A DNA stretch of 22,783 nt from a bacterium (GCA_021788365.1 JAJYKS010000013.1:1-22783), one strand, 5' to 3'; shown: positions 1 to 8,399, counted from the first letter of the stretch. Made by a program: numbers and translations. Notes: generated from the letters alone by a model not told the origin.

Positions 1-146
1 GCGAGGGTTGCCGCTGCCCAGACACATAGCCAGAACGCGAGACTACCGAGGTGGAGGCTGCCACCACGAAACCGCGCAATAGCGCGTGTGGCGGCAAACA
101 CGATAAAAAGTAAAAGGCCTAGTTGTATCGGCAATAATAATGTCAT
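1..146 (-). CDS. DUF2304-like small membrane protein, N-terminal part (cut by window edge)
   Basis: I found this partial gene by translating the edge by eye. The ATG at 146 overlaps the TGA of the upstream GT2 gene in an ATGA arrangement, which suggests translational coupling. The 48 visible residues begin MTLLLPIQLGLLLFIVFAAT, which is one hydrophobic segment. A basic stretch (R-A-I-A-R-F-R) follows, then L-G-S-L-A-F-W-L-C-V-W, the start of a second membrane segment. A short helix, a basic loop and an FW..VW helix are characteristic of DUF2304, a family of about 110-120 residues commonly found next to DPM1-like GT2 genes. It may be a membrane partner of that enzyme, but its biochemical role is not established. 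The C-terminal part lies outside the window. Confidence 0.7.
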   Translation of the reverse strand, partial: MTLLLPIQLGLLLFIVFAATRAIARFRGGSLHLGSLAFWLCVWAAATL

Positions 147-814
147 AGTCTGTAGAGCAATTTTAGCAGAATCTTGAGACCGTTGGCGTTCCTTTGCCCC
201 TTTCCGAGCGAGTATTTTGTATAGCGGATATGAATGGGGATCTCCGCATATTTGAGATGGAGACGGTGAATCTCTCCGTATAGCTCGCTCGACACCTCCA
301 TGCGATTACTTTTTAGATAAATTGTTTCTATGGCGCGGCGTGAAAACGCACGAAAACCTGATTGGGAATCTGATGTCCAGACCCCAAAAAATAGGAACGT
401 GACTATGTTGCCAGCAAGCAGTACAAAGCGACGAGCTCGTGGCATACCCGAGTGACTCCCGCGAAACCGACTCCCTACGACGACGTCATATCCGTCAGTA
501 ATTTTTTGGAGTGCATGGGGGATATCGGCCGCGTCGTGCTGGCCATCTGCATCGAACGTGATACACGACGTATATCCTTCTCGTTTGGCGTATTCCAGCC
601 CAGTCATGATGGCAGCGCCTAGGCCACAATTTTTACGATGAGAGAGGACTACGTCGGCACACGCGTATGCAACCGTTTGGGTGCCATCTGTGGAGCCGTC
701 GTCGACTACTACAATCGTGGCGGTTGGCGATACTCGCCGAACACTCGCGACCGTATCTTGTAAGACAGGCGCTTCGTTGAATGCCGGAATGATGACTGCT
801 ATTTTTTCTGCCAT
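143..814 (-). CDS. GT2 glycosyltransferase, DPM1/polyprenyl-phosphate sugar synthase type
   Basis: This is a cytoplasmic-face GT-A enzyme that probably moves a sugar from a nucleotide sugar to polyprenyl phosphate. Visible motifs are the nucleotide-binding V-V-D-D-G-S-T-D-G (37-45), the K-N-C-G-L-G-A-A segment (61-68) typical of DPM1-like proteins, the metal-binding D-A-D-G-Q-H (88-93) and D-S-Q-S-G-F-R-A-F (149-157), the acceptor-loop signature of dolichyl-phosphate mannose synthases. At 223 residues it has only the catalytic domain and no C-terminal GtrA-like membrane domain. The start lies one base after the TAA of the upstream GT39 gene, and its stop overlaps the DUF2304 start. Within this operon it is a good candidate for making the lipid-linked donor used by the neighbouring GT-C enzymes. 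The sugar cannot be read from the sequence. Confidence 0.87.
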   Translation of the reverse strand: MAEKIAVIIPAFNEAPVLQDTVASVRRVSPTATIVVVDDGSTDGTQTVAYACADVVLSHRKNCGLGAAIMTGLEYAKREGYTSCITFDADGQHDAADIPHALQKITDGYDVVVGSRFRGSHSGMPRARRFVLLAGNIVTFLFFGVWTSDSQSGFRAFSRRAIETIYLKSNRMEVSSELYGEIHRLHLKYAEIPIHIRYTKYSLGKGQRNANGLKILLKLLYRL

Positions 815-815
815 A

Positions 816-2282
816 TTAGTCTTCTGTTAGGTACGCAGTATACCCCCCGGAAACAAATCGTACACTTTTCGGTGGTGAGATCTCATTGGTCGCTCCCACG
901 TGTACTGTGTAATGCGGAGTTCCCTGGTGCATATCTTGCGGATAGAGCCAGCCGAGGGACGCGTCGGCGGAACTGGCCACCGGTTTGTAGCCGTAGACGG
1001 AAAAGAGGTAGCGCCAGCCACCATATTTGTGGCACGTTCCCTCTTCTACGAGCGCGTATGGAGCGCCGTGCAGATACTCTGCCACCATGTTTACCAAATG
1101 GTGTTTGGCGGAAAGACCAATAGTGCTGTCGGCCGAAAAAATGGTGTACCCGCTAGCGACAATCAATACGGCAGCACCAAGCGGTACCAATTTGCGGAGG
1201 AGAAAAACCGTGTCGAGGCGGGAGACGACGGCCAAGAGATACAGGGGAAAAATCCCTAGCGCGTAGTAGTCCGTTACTGCCTGGGGAAAGGCAATAAATG
1301 ATATGGTTAGCACGAGCAGCATAGAGGCTATGACCGCGCTCTCCCTGCGCTGCCACGCGGAGCGAGAGACCAGAAACCAAAGGAGGAGTATAAAAGCGAT
1401 GCCGCCTCCAACGAGCGACGGAATTGTATAGATACTTCCTGCACACCCCGGGCGAAGTTCCATCTGTATATCTCCCCACGGGCGTAGCCACCACAGGCGA
1501 GCGAGCGCAGCGGAAAACTGATGCGCATGATCCACCAGCGAAAACGACGTACCGGCGCCCCTCGTCGTTAAGAGCCGGTACGGCGTCGATATATTGCTTC
1601 CCGCATGATAGTAGTCAAAGACAATAAGGGGCGCGAACATAAGGGCAAGGGTCAGGAGAGATGTGAGCCATACCTTACGATTAATAGATTTGCGTACTTT
1701 CCAGACGAAATAGGCGGCGATAGCCCAGAGCGGAACGAGGGCGAGATGGACATGAAAGATGGCCCCCAACGCGGCAGCCAGAACGACAAGCCACCACGGA
1801 CTCTTTTTTATTTTTACCAGTGCGATCGCGATTGCTACCGACAAAAGCGGGGCAGCCGAGGGGTTCCAGTATCGCTGGTCGAAAAAAACAAGGAGCGGAA
1901 GGACGGCATAGAGTACGCCGGCATATACCCCTACCCGCCGGCTCCATACGAGCGATCCAAGATACACGACCAGCCCTGCCGTGACTGCGCCAAGTACTGC
2001 GGCGACATAGCCTGTGAGGAGCGGATCACCGCCGGAGAGCTTGAGCCATAGTGCCGTAAAATAGGTCCAGTACGGACCGAGGTAAAATCCCGTTGCGCCA
2101 GCCGAGACACCGATCCAGATGCGATGAAAGTGCTGTACGATGGTTGCGGCGTAGGTCGCCTGATATTCTTCGTCGGCGGTAAAAACCATGCGGCCCGGTA
2201 GCTCATACAGGCGCATCCCGAGGGCAAGGAGCCCAACCAGAATAGGGCCACTATTTCGTAAGTTCGTAAAGCGCATATTCAT
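816..2282 (-). CDS. GT39/PMT-like polytopic glycosyltransferase
   Basis: A 488-residue multi-pass membrane protein with the GT-C layout: an N-terminal helix (about 12-30), then a first external loop with F-T-A-D-E-E-Y-Q (34-41). Here D37 is the likely catalytic base of the ArnT/PMT fold and E38 its partner. The second conserved feature is G-F-Y-L-G-P-Y-W (65-72), matching G-F-H-L-G-P-L-Y-Y-Y in the gene at 20768-22129, so the two are paralogs. The C-terminal 100 or so residues are less hydrophobic and end in short beta-like stretches, as expected for an external domain. The family takes sugar from polyprenyl phosphate and passes it to a surface acceptor. The start overlaps the previous gene by 32 bases; a second in-frame ATG at 2276 is equally possible. 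No clear Shine-Dalgarno site is visible. Confidence 0.85.
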   Translation of the reverse strand: MNMRFTNLRNSGPILVGLLALGMRLYELPGRMVFTADEEYQATYAATIVQHFHRIWIGVSAGATGFYLGPYWTYFTALWLKLSGGDPLLTGYVAAVLGAVTAGLVVYLGSLVWSRRVGVYAGVLYAVLPLLVFFDQRYWNPSAAPLLSVAIAIALVKIKKSPWWLVVLAAALGAIFHVHLALVPLWAIAAYFVWKVRKSINRKVWLTSLLTLALMFAPLIVFDYYHAGSNISTPYRLLTTRGAGTSFSLVDHAHQFSAALARLWWLRPWGDIQMELRPGCAGSIYTIPSLVGGGIAFILLLWFLVSRSAWQRRESAVIASMLLVLTISFIAFPQAVTDYYALGIFPLYLLAVVSRLDTVFLLRKLVPLGAAVLIVASGYTIFSADSTIGLSAKHHLVNMVAEYLHGAPYALVEEGTCHKYGGWRYLFSVYGYKPVASSADASLGWLYPQDMHQGTPHYTVHVGATNEISPPKSVRFVSGGYTAYLTED

Positions 2283-3510
2283 TGCCCGTTACACTGCTTA
2301 ATTCTGTTTGCTTTTTTGCGTGTAGTACTGCTATTTCCCACGGCTGGTTGATGAGCAAGTTTTCTCCACGAACTGCGACGACAAAAAGTGTATCTGCCGA
2401 TGGATACGCCTCGATCCCCAGTGGCGGCTTGCGGAGGCGATAGGTAAGTATGTAGCGCATAACATACGCACGATATTCTGAGTCGGGTTTATATACAATA
2501 TTGTAGGGACCGGTGACGTGCGCCGCGACGACTGCCGACATGGCGAGCACGTCAGGCGCGGTTATTTTTGGCTGAGCCGTACCCCACTGCACGGTCTTTG
2601 CCCCAAGATTTGCCACAATATATAGTGCCACAATCGTGTATCCGAGGAGCCTCCAGCGCTTGCAAACCCAATCGACTAGCATACCTCCAGCGATACAAAG
2701 CGCGGGGATGAATTGAAAGAAATGATAGATATTTAACCTTGTCTGCCCCGGGTGATGCAATGTGTCGAGGGTATATGTCCACAATGTGCGTAGCGTGTAC
2801 CAATCATGCCGGATGTCGAACGCGATAATGGGTAGCTGTGGAACAAGGAAGCCCACGCCATATAGGACCAGTGCCTGCCATTTTTTCTTCGTAAAAATAA
2901 GGGTTAGTAGACCAACGATGATCGCCGTCCCCAGATAAAGATACTCAAACGCGTACCCTGTACCGGAAAGAATCCCCAGTGCAAGTGGTATCCACCACTT
3001 ATCCTGCTTTCCTTCTTTGTATAACAAATATAGTGTTACAAGCCCAAGGAGTGGTACGGCATTGTGAATCCACAGTGTAAGCGATTGTTCTATCATCACC
3101 GTATTAAACAGAAAGAAGGCGGTGGCGAAGAATGACACCCTTCGTGATAGTTTCATCTTGCGGGATAGCCAGTATATGGCAGCCGCAGTCACTATATTGG
3201 TGAACAATGCCACATAGGTCATCGCGATGGGATCCCCGTGGGTTATAAGAAGCGGTGGTATGAGAAGGTAGTTGTATAGCGGATTTACCAGCACCATGTG
3301 ACCGTCGTGTGTTACCCGCTGCACGTTGGCCATGCCAAGCAGCGAAAATTTGTCATATACATAACTGGCGGTTGTCGCGAGTGTCATCCCCTGTTCCATG
3401 CTGAGCGTAATGCGATTAGAAAAATGGTAGAGCCTGACCCATAGTGCCGCCACTATAAGTGCTCCAACGGTAAGTGTACGGGCGTAGTTCTCTAATGATT
3501 TATGCCGCAT
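2251..3510 (-). CDS. GT39-like polytopic protein with Glu in place of the usual catalytic Asp
   Basis: A 419-residue multi-pass membrane protein. It aligns by eye with the proteins at 816-2282 and 20768-22129: a helix near 12-30, an external loop, then N-P-L-Y-N-Y-L-L-I-P-P and H-G-D-P, matching L-G-P-L-Y-Y-Y-L-L-L-P and H-G-N-P in the paralog. The Asp-Glu pair of the first loop is replaced by S-M-E-Q (37-40), so E39 falls where Asp is expected. It is about 35-70 residues shorter than these relatives. It overlaps the upstream gene by 11 bases; a GGAA run sits four bases before the ATG. It may be an active variant, a binding subunit or a decayed enzyme. Family placement is reasonably sure; activity is not. 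Confidence 0.78.
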   Translation of the reverse strand: MRHKSLENYARTLTVGALIVAALWVRLYHFSNRITLSMEQGMTLATTASYVYDKFSLLGMANVQRVTHDGHMVLVNPLYNYLLIPPLLITHGDPIAMTYVALFTNIVTAAAIYWLSRKMKLSRRVSFFATAFFLFNTVMIEQSLTLWIHNAVPLLGLVTLYLLYKEGKQDKWWIPLALGILSGTGYAFEYLYLGTAIIVGLLTLIFTKKKWQALVLYGVGFLVPQLPIIAFDIRHDWYTLRTLWTYTLDTLHHPGQTRLNIYHFFQFIPALCIAGGMLVDWVCKRWRLLGYTIVALYIVANLGAKTVQWGTAQPKITAPDVLAMSAVVAAHVTGPYNIVYKPDSEYRAYVMRYILTYRLRKPPLGIEAYPSADTLFVVAVRGENLLINQPWEIAVLHAKKQTELSSVTGNEYALYELTK

Positions 3511-4615
3511 GGTTCCACATCATAAAATTGAAGGCATACATCATGACGGCGGGAGACATGAGGAGTGCAGCCCAGGTGACGGCCTTCTGCTCAAAAATGT
3601 CGTGGAACGCCACAAGGAAAACGGGTACCAGGGGGAGCGCGTAGCGTGATATATCGCTATGGCGAAGGAATATCAGTGGAACGAAATAGACAAGACCATA
3701 GACTGCAAGCCGCCAATATTTCGTCTTTATGAGCATGAGCGGGGCGGCAAGGTACAACACATAATAGAGCGCGTTGGCCTCCTGCCAAAAGGTCTCGATG
3801 TTGGTATTGGGGTAGGTGAAAGTCTGGAACGGTAGCCACGTTGTCGATTGAAATAACTTGATCGCAGAAAAGAAGGCATAAAAATCACCCGTTTGCGCCT
3901 TGTAGAACGTGAATACGGCAAGGAGTGTCGCTGGGACGACGAGGAACGGCACATAGCGGCGCACGACGGCTAGCCACTGGCGACGATTTTTTATTATTTC
4001 GACGATGGCTCCTATCCCGATGGCTATCATAAGTAGCGCACCACGTGGGTGCGACGCTTCGGCAAGCGCTGCGGCGCCCGCAGCCCACCCCATCTTCCCC
4101 TGCTGCCACCACATGAGAAACAATATAAGGAACGCCATGAACCAGCTCTCTGCCGTGCCAACGTGGGAGACAATAAACCATCGCGGCGGGATAAGCATAA
4201 AAATAATTGCCAGCCGTAAGGCGTATGGTTTGCGGCATACAGTAGTCGCAAGCTCGTAAAAAGCAATTGTGGCGACCAGAGAGCCTAATACTGATAGCCA
4301 TAGCATCGCCTTGAAATAGCCCAAAAATGAAAAGAGGCGGATAGCGAGTGGATAGAGCGGGAACTCGGCAGGCAGCCATGTCCAGTAGGGGTGAATATCG
4401 ACCGAGCCCACGATATTGTGCTCGTAGGCAACCTTTGGGACATACATACTCATAGCCGCCATGACATAGCCGGGACCGTCCCAGTTCTTGTACACGGTGA
4501 CGAGGCTGTGATCTTTTAGGTAGAACGCGCCGTAGAGCGCGGCGGTAAACAACATAAAAAGCGTGGCGAGAATCAACCAATCTTTTTTTATATTCCCTAT
4601 TATATTAGGTAACAT
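3500..4615 (-). CDS. Divergent PIG-V-like (GT76-type) membrane mannosyltransferase homolog
   Basis: A 371-residue polytopic membrane protein. From the chosen ATG it shows N-W-D-G-P-G-Y (44-50) and E-F-P-L-Y-P (84-89), the WDG/FDG loop and FPLYP motif of PIG-V-like mannosyltransferases, followed by G-T-A-E-S where the other copies have Y-T-E-S. The C-terminal T-G-x-L-x-x-M-P-R-Y motif of the three other copies in this window is missing; only S-D-I-S-R-Y-A-L-P remains. A longer reading frame begins at a TTG at 4639, but the ATG at 4615 has AGGGA four bases upstream and reduces the overlap with the previous gene from 35 to 11 bases, so I prefer it. The likely role is transfer of a hexose from a polyprenyl-phosphate donor at the outer face; the substrate is unknown. 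Confidence 0.78.
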   Translation of the reverse strand: MLPNIIGNIKKDWLILATLFMLFTAALYGAFYLKDHSLVTVYKNWDGPGYVMAAMSMYVPKVAYEHNIVGSVDIHPYWTWLPAEFPLYPLAIRLFSFLGYFKAMLWLSVLGSLVATIAFYELATTVCRKPYALRLAIIFMLIPPRWFIVSHVGTAESWFMAFLILFLMWWQQGKMGWAAGAAALAEASHPRGALLMIAIGIGAIVEIIKNRRQWLAVVRRYVPFLVVPATLLAVFTFYKAQTGDFYAFFSAIKLFQSTTWLPFQTFTYPNTNIETFWQEANALYYVLYLAAPLMLIKTKYWRLAVYGLVYFVPLIFLRHSDISRYALPLVPVFLVAFHDIFEQKAVTWAALLMSPAVMMYAFNFMMWNHAA

Positions 4616-5762
4616 AATATCCCTGTATAAATAACCCAAAATAGATTATATGCAAAATAATCATTACTCCCAAGATTGTATACTTAAATGGGCGTGATTT
4701 GAGCTCGGCTAAGACTAGCATAATAGATAGTGACATTAGTGTATATCGGGGCATCGCCGTTAGGGTACCCGTCAGAGAGGGAACGATAATGTTGGTCCAT
4801 GAGAATAGGTTGAGACCTATGCGTAACGGCTGATACTTTTTAACTTTTAGCAACGATATGAGATCGTAGGCCAAGAGCAGGATGGCGATCGCAAAAAAGA
4901 AAACTTCCATTAATGCTACAAAATACTGGAAGGAGATGTTTGCCGTAAGGAAAATCCGTAAGTAGCGATATAAAACCTGAAATGGTGTGATGAGATGGCT
5001 CGAGCGGTGAGCGCCAAAAGATTCCTGTGCCGAAATGAAAAACAATGGATCGCCGACTGTACGCCATAGGTAAAGTGAGTACGTTGCAAGTCCTAGAAAC
5101 GGCGCGAGGGCAACACATAGCGTACGCCACCCTGATTTGAGGAGGCCAAATAGTTCATGTAGGCTCTGTGGAAAAAGTCTACCCTCTCTGGAGATAAGTA
5201 ACGCGAGAACCGGAAGAGAAATGAATACACCCGGAACTCTCGTAAGACTGGCGGCATAGGCAGCACTAAATGCAAAAATAAATTTTTTCTGCACGACAAA
5301 GTAGAGCGTACTTACCAGGAAAAGAAAGAATAAACTCTCCGTATACATCACCCCAAAGTAATACGAGGTAGGGTACGCAAAAAGAAAAACAAAAACCCAT
5401 AGGTAGTTGGCACGTGCGGTAAGGCGGGGTAATAATTTGTAGAGTAAAAAAAGCCCTATTACCAGAGCGGTGAAGTTAATTACTAATCCCGAGATAATGG
5501 GTCTATGCAATCCCACACCCACTAGCCTGATCATAAGTGGATACATAGGAAAGTACGCCTGCTCCGTGTACGAGTATCCGTGTTCGGCAATGCGAATGAA
5601 AAATATCCCGTCAAAATTGGTGAGCTTGCGCAAGTATTCTGGGACGTGGTAGCGTAGCATCTGATCGCCGTAGGAAAAAAAATTGGCAAAAGGTAGCACT
5701 CGGGGTGCAACGAGCGTGACTACGAAGTCAACAAGTCGCCAAATTAGGAATGCGAAAACCAT
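4605..5762 (-). CDS. PIG-V-like (GT76-type) membrane glycosyltransferase
   Basis: A 385-residue polytopic protein with the motif series of bacterial PIG-V-like proteins: N-F-D-G (49-52), Y-F-P-M-Y-P (70-75), Y-T-E-S (140-143) after a membrane helix, and T-G-T-L-T-A-M-P-R-Y near the C terminus. Known PIG-V adds the second mannose of the GPI anchor from dolichol-phosphate-mannose; bacterial relatives are uncharacterised and are assumed to use polyprenyl-linked donors. The gene overlaps the fusion gene upstream by 19 bases and the next gene by 11, so it sits inside operon A. Part of it is AT-rich compared with neighbours (22 G+C of 60 at 5281-5340). The start has no convincing ribosome binding site. 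Confidence 0.85.
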   Translation of the reverse strand: MVFAFLIWRLVDFVVTLVAPRVLPFANFFSYGDQMLRYHVPEYLRKLTNFDGIFFIRIAEHGYSYTEQAYFPMYPLMIRLVGVGLHRPIISGLVINFTALVIGLFLLYKLLPRLTARANYLWVFVFLFAYPTSYYFGVMYTESLFFLFLVSTLYFVVQKKFIFAFSAAYAASLTRVPGVFISLPVLALLISREGRLFPQSLHELFGLLKSGWRTLCVALAPFLGLATYSLYLWRTVGDPLFFISAQESFGAHRSSHLITPFQVLYRYLRIFLTANISFQYFVALMEVFFFAIAILLLAYDLISLLKVKKYQPLRIGLNLFSWTNIIVPSLTGTLTAMPRYTLMSLSIMLVLAELKSRPFKYTILGVMIILHIIYFGLFIQGYYVT

Positions 5763-7216
5763 ATTTTATTTTTCCGTAATTCCGCGACTACCTTGTAATC
5801 GAGGACGAAAGGAATAGTTTGGGCGTGGCAAATAATTTCGGTTTGGCCGTAGGATAGTCTATCGAGAGATGTCACCCAATTGGCCATTGACGGATGACGT
5901 AACCAACTAATATCCTGTAGATACGTGGTTGGCATTTGGTCTATCTTTCGTTTGTGCAGGTGGTAGTTGAAATTGTAGAAGATCAGGATAGCAAACCGCT
6001 TCCAGTGATATCGGAGATTGATGGAATGCGTGAGATCACTAACCTTCGATTTGCAGTGACGGACACGAGAAATACGATTTTTTTCCGCAAAACGAATGAA
6101 CATTTTATAAACCGGCAGGAGGAGATGGATATGCTCGTGCGAGTCGAGGTGGGTTACGTGCAAGCCAGTATCCTTGAGCTTGGTATATTGTATTTCCAGC
6201 TCGGTCGCCACCCGAGTCATGGAGGTCCGGCTGGTCAAAATATTCCATGCCGTTCGTATGAGACCTTGAAATAGTCCGTAACGATCGGGGCGACCTTCGG
6301 TAATGTTAAAGTGTAGTCCTACTTCCACCTGAGGGTGTTTTTTTAGGAACTGAACGGCATCCTCAAATGCTGGCATATTTACCATTACCGAGACACTCGT
6401 AACCACGCTTGATTGAATGCCACGCTTGATTGCGTAATTGGTCCGCCTGTCCATCCCGAAGTCATCGGCGTTTACGATAATACGCTTTTTTCGCTCGTCC
6501 TGGATCATCTTCAGTAGTTTTTGGAGGAGCTGAAATTCGTACTTGTATGTTTTTAGCGAGAACATTTTTAGTTTTATGCCAGTTCGCAGGTGAACTGGGA
6601 TGGCCTTGATGCGTAGACCGTTGACACGAGCGCGGTAGATAAATTCGGTATCGTGCATGAACCCGTCGATGCTGCTCCCTAGAAAATATTTTGCCGCTGT
6701 TTTATCGAACCCTTTCGTTCCCGCCTGTGTATCTGGTACCCCGAGGTGGAGATACGACTGCACAAATATACGCCAAAATTGGGTAATTATTGCCCGTTGA
6801 TATGGCAATGCGCGGAGATATTCAACGCCACGGTCGAGGACCACCACCTGCGATCCGGCTTCGAGCTCTGCCAGTACGTCCTTGATTGTATATGACCCAA
6901 AGGGGAAATCCCAGTCTACGCAAACGTAGTAGTCCGCTGAGATTCTTCCCACTCCTGTTTTTAAGGCGCGCCCCTTGCCAAAGTTCTGTTTGTGGGAAAC
7001 ACGAGTATATGGTACTCCAGCTTTGTGCGCCGCGGCGTCCAGTTCTTTAAACATCCAGGCGGGAGAACCGTCGTTTACGACTGTAAAAGAAAAATCATAT
7101 TGGGGACAAAGCGTTCGTAGAAGTAACATGTGTTCCAGGGTATTTACCCACCAATCATGCGGCGGATTGTACACGGGAATAATAACGGCAACTTTGGGCT
7201 TCGTGGCTTTGGCCAT
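5744..7216 (-). CDS. Fusion: polyprenyl-phosphate GT2 + YdjC/NaxD/HpnK-type deacetylase
   Basis: A 490-residue protein with two catalytic domains. Residues 1-235 form a GT-A domain: V-N-D-G-S (47-51), N-F-G-K-G-R-A (78-84), metal-binding D-W-D (101-103) and D-T-Q-A-G-T-K-G-F (162-170), an ALG5/GtrB-like signature of enzymes that load polyprenyl phosphate. Residues 244-490 are a YdjC carbohydrate deacetylase: N-A-D-D-F-G (249-254) with N260, H-F-N-I-T-E-G (302-308), H-L-D-S-H-E-H-I-H (356-364) and I-C-H-A-Q (462-466). All expected metal and catalytic residues appear present. The linker is about ten charged residues, with no frame interruption. Francisella FlmF2 and NaxD perform the two steps as separate proteins, making undecaprenyl-phosphate-GalNAc and then deacetylating it. 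By analogy I infer a polyprenyl-phosphate amino-sugar donor for the GT-C enzymes around it. A 61-base gap precedes this start, with a -10-like site. Confidence 0.88.
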   Translation of the reverse strand: MAKATKPKVAVIIPVYNPPHDWWVNTLEHMLLLRTLCPQYDFSFTVVNDGSPAWMFKELDAAAHKAGVPYTRVSHKQNFGKGRALKTGVGRISADYYVCVDWDFPFGSYTIKDVLAELEAGSQVVVLDRGVEYLRALPYQRAIITQFWRIFVQSYLHLGVPDTQAGTKGFDKTAAKYFLGSSIDGFMHDTEFIYRARVNGLRIKAIPVHLRTGIKLKMFSLKTYKYEFQLLQKLLKMIQDERKKRIIVNADDFGMDRRTNYAIKRGIQSSVVTSVSVMVNMPAFEDAVQFLKKHPQVEVGLHFNITEGRPDRYGLFQGLIRTAWNILTSRTSMTRVATELEIQYTKLKDTGLHVTHLDSHEHIHLLLPVYKMFIRFAEKNRISRVRHCKSKVSDLTHSINLRYHWKRFAILIFYNFNYHLHKRKIDQMPTTYLQDISWLRHPSMANWVTSLDRLSYGQTEIICHAQTIPFVLDYKVVAELRKNKIWFSHS

Positions 7217-7223
7217 ACCTGAG

Positions 7224-7232
7224 ATTCTAACA
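7224..7232 (-). promoter_or_regulatory. Extended -10-like element before the GT2-deacetylase fusion
   Basis: Read on the minus strand this is TGTTAGAAT, an extended -10 (TGn then TAGAAT, five of six to TATAAT). The hexamer ends seven bases before the ATG at 7216, which would place the transcription start at or next to the start codon. It lies in the only real gap of operon A (7217-7277). I see no good -35. It could drive the downstream half of the operon separately. Confidence 0.4.
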
Positions 7233-7277
7233 TAAACTCGTATCTAGTGAGAGAAAGTTTCAGTGAATTATCAGTTT

Positions 7278-8399
7278 TTAGGCGACAAACATACCTTCTG
7301 AAAATACCACGAGAATGTATGCCGCAAGGGCCAAAGAGACAATGAGACACACTCGCCATTTTATTGATATTTCCCCTGCTCCCACGAGCCACGGAACGAG
7401 TACAAGTGTGTAGCGCGGCATAGAAGATAATGTACCCGTCAGAGTGGGAAGTAGGAGTGAACCTACTATATACACTGATAACGACAGGTTAATGTTACGA
7501 TACCGTCTTACCCACACTATTATCGCCCCGAGAAAGACAATGAGTTCGAGCCAAATGCGTGTATACACCCAAGTGTGGGGATTTACCGTCACGATCATTT
7601 TGGCGTAGCGCACCAAGACTTGTGGAAGCAGCACAACGGCACCGCTCGTGCGCTCTGCTCCGAACATACTCTGCACGTGAATAAACATGAGGGGGTCACC
7701 AAATTTTGCCCACAAATAGTACATGTAGTAGAAAAGGCCGCTTTCGGAGATAAAGAGAAGCAGCGGAGTAGATAGGAGAGAGATCCTAGACGAGAGGAAT
7801 TTGCGGGATCGGAGAAGCTCGAGGGCGAGGGCAAGGCCGAGGAGACAGCCGACCAAACGGGTTGCTGAAGCAAGGCCGGCAAAAATTGCGGCAGTTGCAA
7901 AATGCTTGCGACGAAGCGACAGAAAGAACAGAACCGATAGACCAAAAAATAACGATTCTGTATAAATACCTGCGAAGAAAAAGCTCGTGGGAAATACGAG
8001 CGTTGCCACTATAGGAAACCATGCCTTTTTTCCGTAGAGCAAATAGAGTCCAAATAGTCCGGCAAAAAGTCCCATCGCGTTTATTATGCCAGCGGTTACC
8101 TCTGGCTCCATGTGGAATTGGCCGAGACCACGTACCACCCCGGGATACAGTGGAAAGAACGCTTGTTCACCTGTTCCGTTGTACCACCCCCGTGCAATGT
8201 GCAGATAGTGGATACCGTCAAAGCTGGCAAAGACGGCGTCGAATTTGTTGAGTCTGGAGCGGACCTCATCATAGTAGGGATACTGTGGGTTGTAGCCAAA
8301 ATGGGAGACCACAAAAAATGATATGCCGCGAATCGCGGCAAACCATAGTATTATCAGCAGGATGATCTTAACGGCGGGATGCATCCAGAATCTTTTCAT
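7278..8399 (-). CDS. PIG-V-like (GT76-type) membrane glycosyltransferase
   Basis: A 373-residue polytopic protein from the ATG at 8399. Motifs are S-F-D-G-I-H-Y (59-65), F-F-P-L-Y-P (81-86), Y-T-E-S (146-149) and, near the C terminus, T-G-T-L-S-S-M-P-R-Y. These match the genes at 4605-5762 and 18730-19851. The reading frame is open further upstream to 8471, but that extension is polar, runs antiparallel to nothing conserved and lies inside the GT4 gene; the ATG at 8399 begins directly before the first membrane helix. That start overlaps the GT4 gene by 32 bases; another ATG at 8384 is possible. The expected role is outer-face transfer of a sugar from a polyprenyl carrier. It is the second gene of operon A. 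Confidence 0.84.
   Translation of the reverse strand: MKRFWMHPAVKIILLIILWFAAIRGISFFVVSHFGYNPQYPYYDEVRSRLNKFDAVFASFDGIHYLHIARGWYNGTGEQAFFPLYPGVVRGLGQFHMEPEVTAGIINAMGLFAGLFGLYLLYGKKAWFPIVATLVFPTSFFFAGIYTESLFFGLSVLFFLSLRRKHFATAAIFAGLASATRLVGCLLGLALALELLRSRKFLSSRISLLSTPLLLFISESGLFYYMYYLWAKFGDPLMFIHVQSMFGAERTSGAVVLLPQVLVRYAKMIVTVNPHTWVYTRIWLELIVFLGAIIVWVRRYRNINLSLSVYIVGSLLLPTLTGTLSSMPRYTLVLVPWLVGAGEISIKWRVCLIVSLALAAYILVVFSEGMFVA

Noticed and set aside
1605..2051. 148-residue open frame on the plus strand
   Set aside because: Antisense to a GT39 gene; highly charged and repetitive, as expected for the complement of hydrophobic codons.
3885..4580. 231-residue open frame on the minus strand
   Set aside because: It overlaps the PIG-V-like gene in another frame and reads as Arg/Cys/Pro-rich sequence with no motif.
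3500..7216. A bacterial GPI-anchor-like pathway (deacetylase plus PIG-V-like enzymes)
   Set aside because: The deacetylase is YdjC-type and not PIG-L, and the attached transferase is a GT2 carrier-loading enzyme and not PIG-A (GT4). No inositol-lipid gene is seen.
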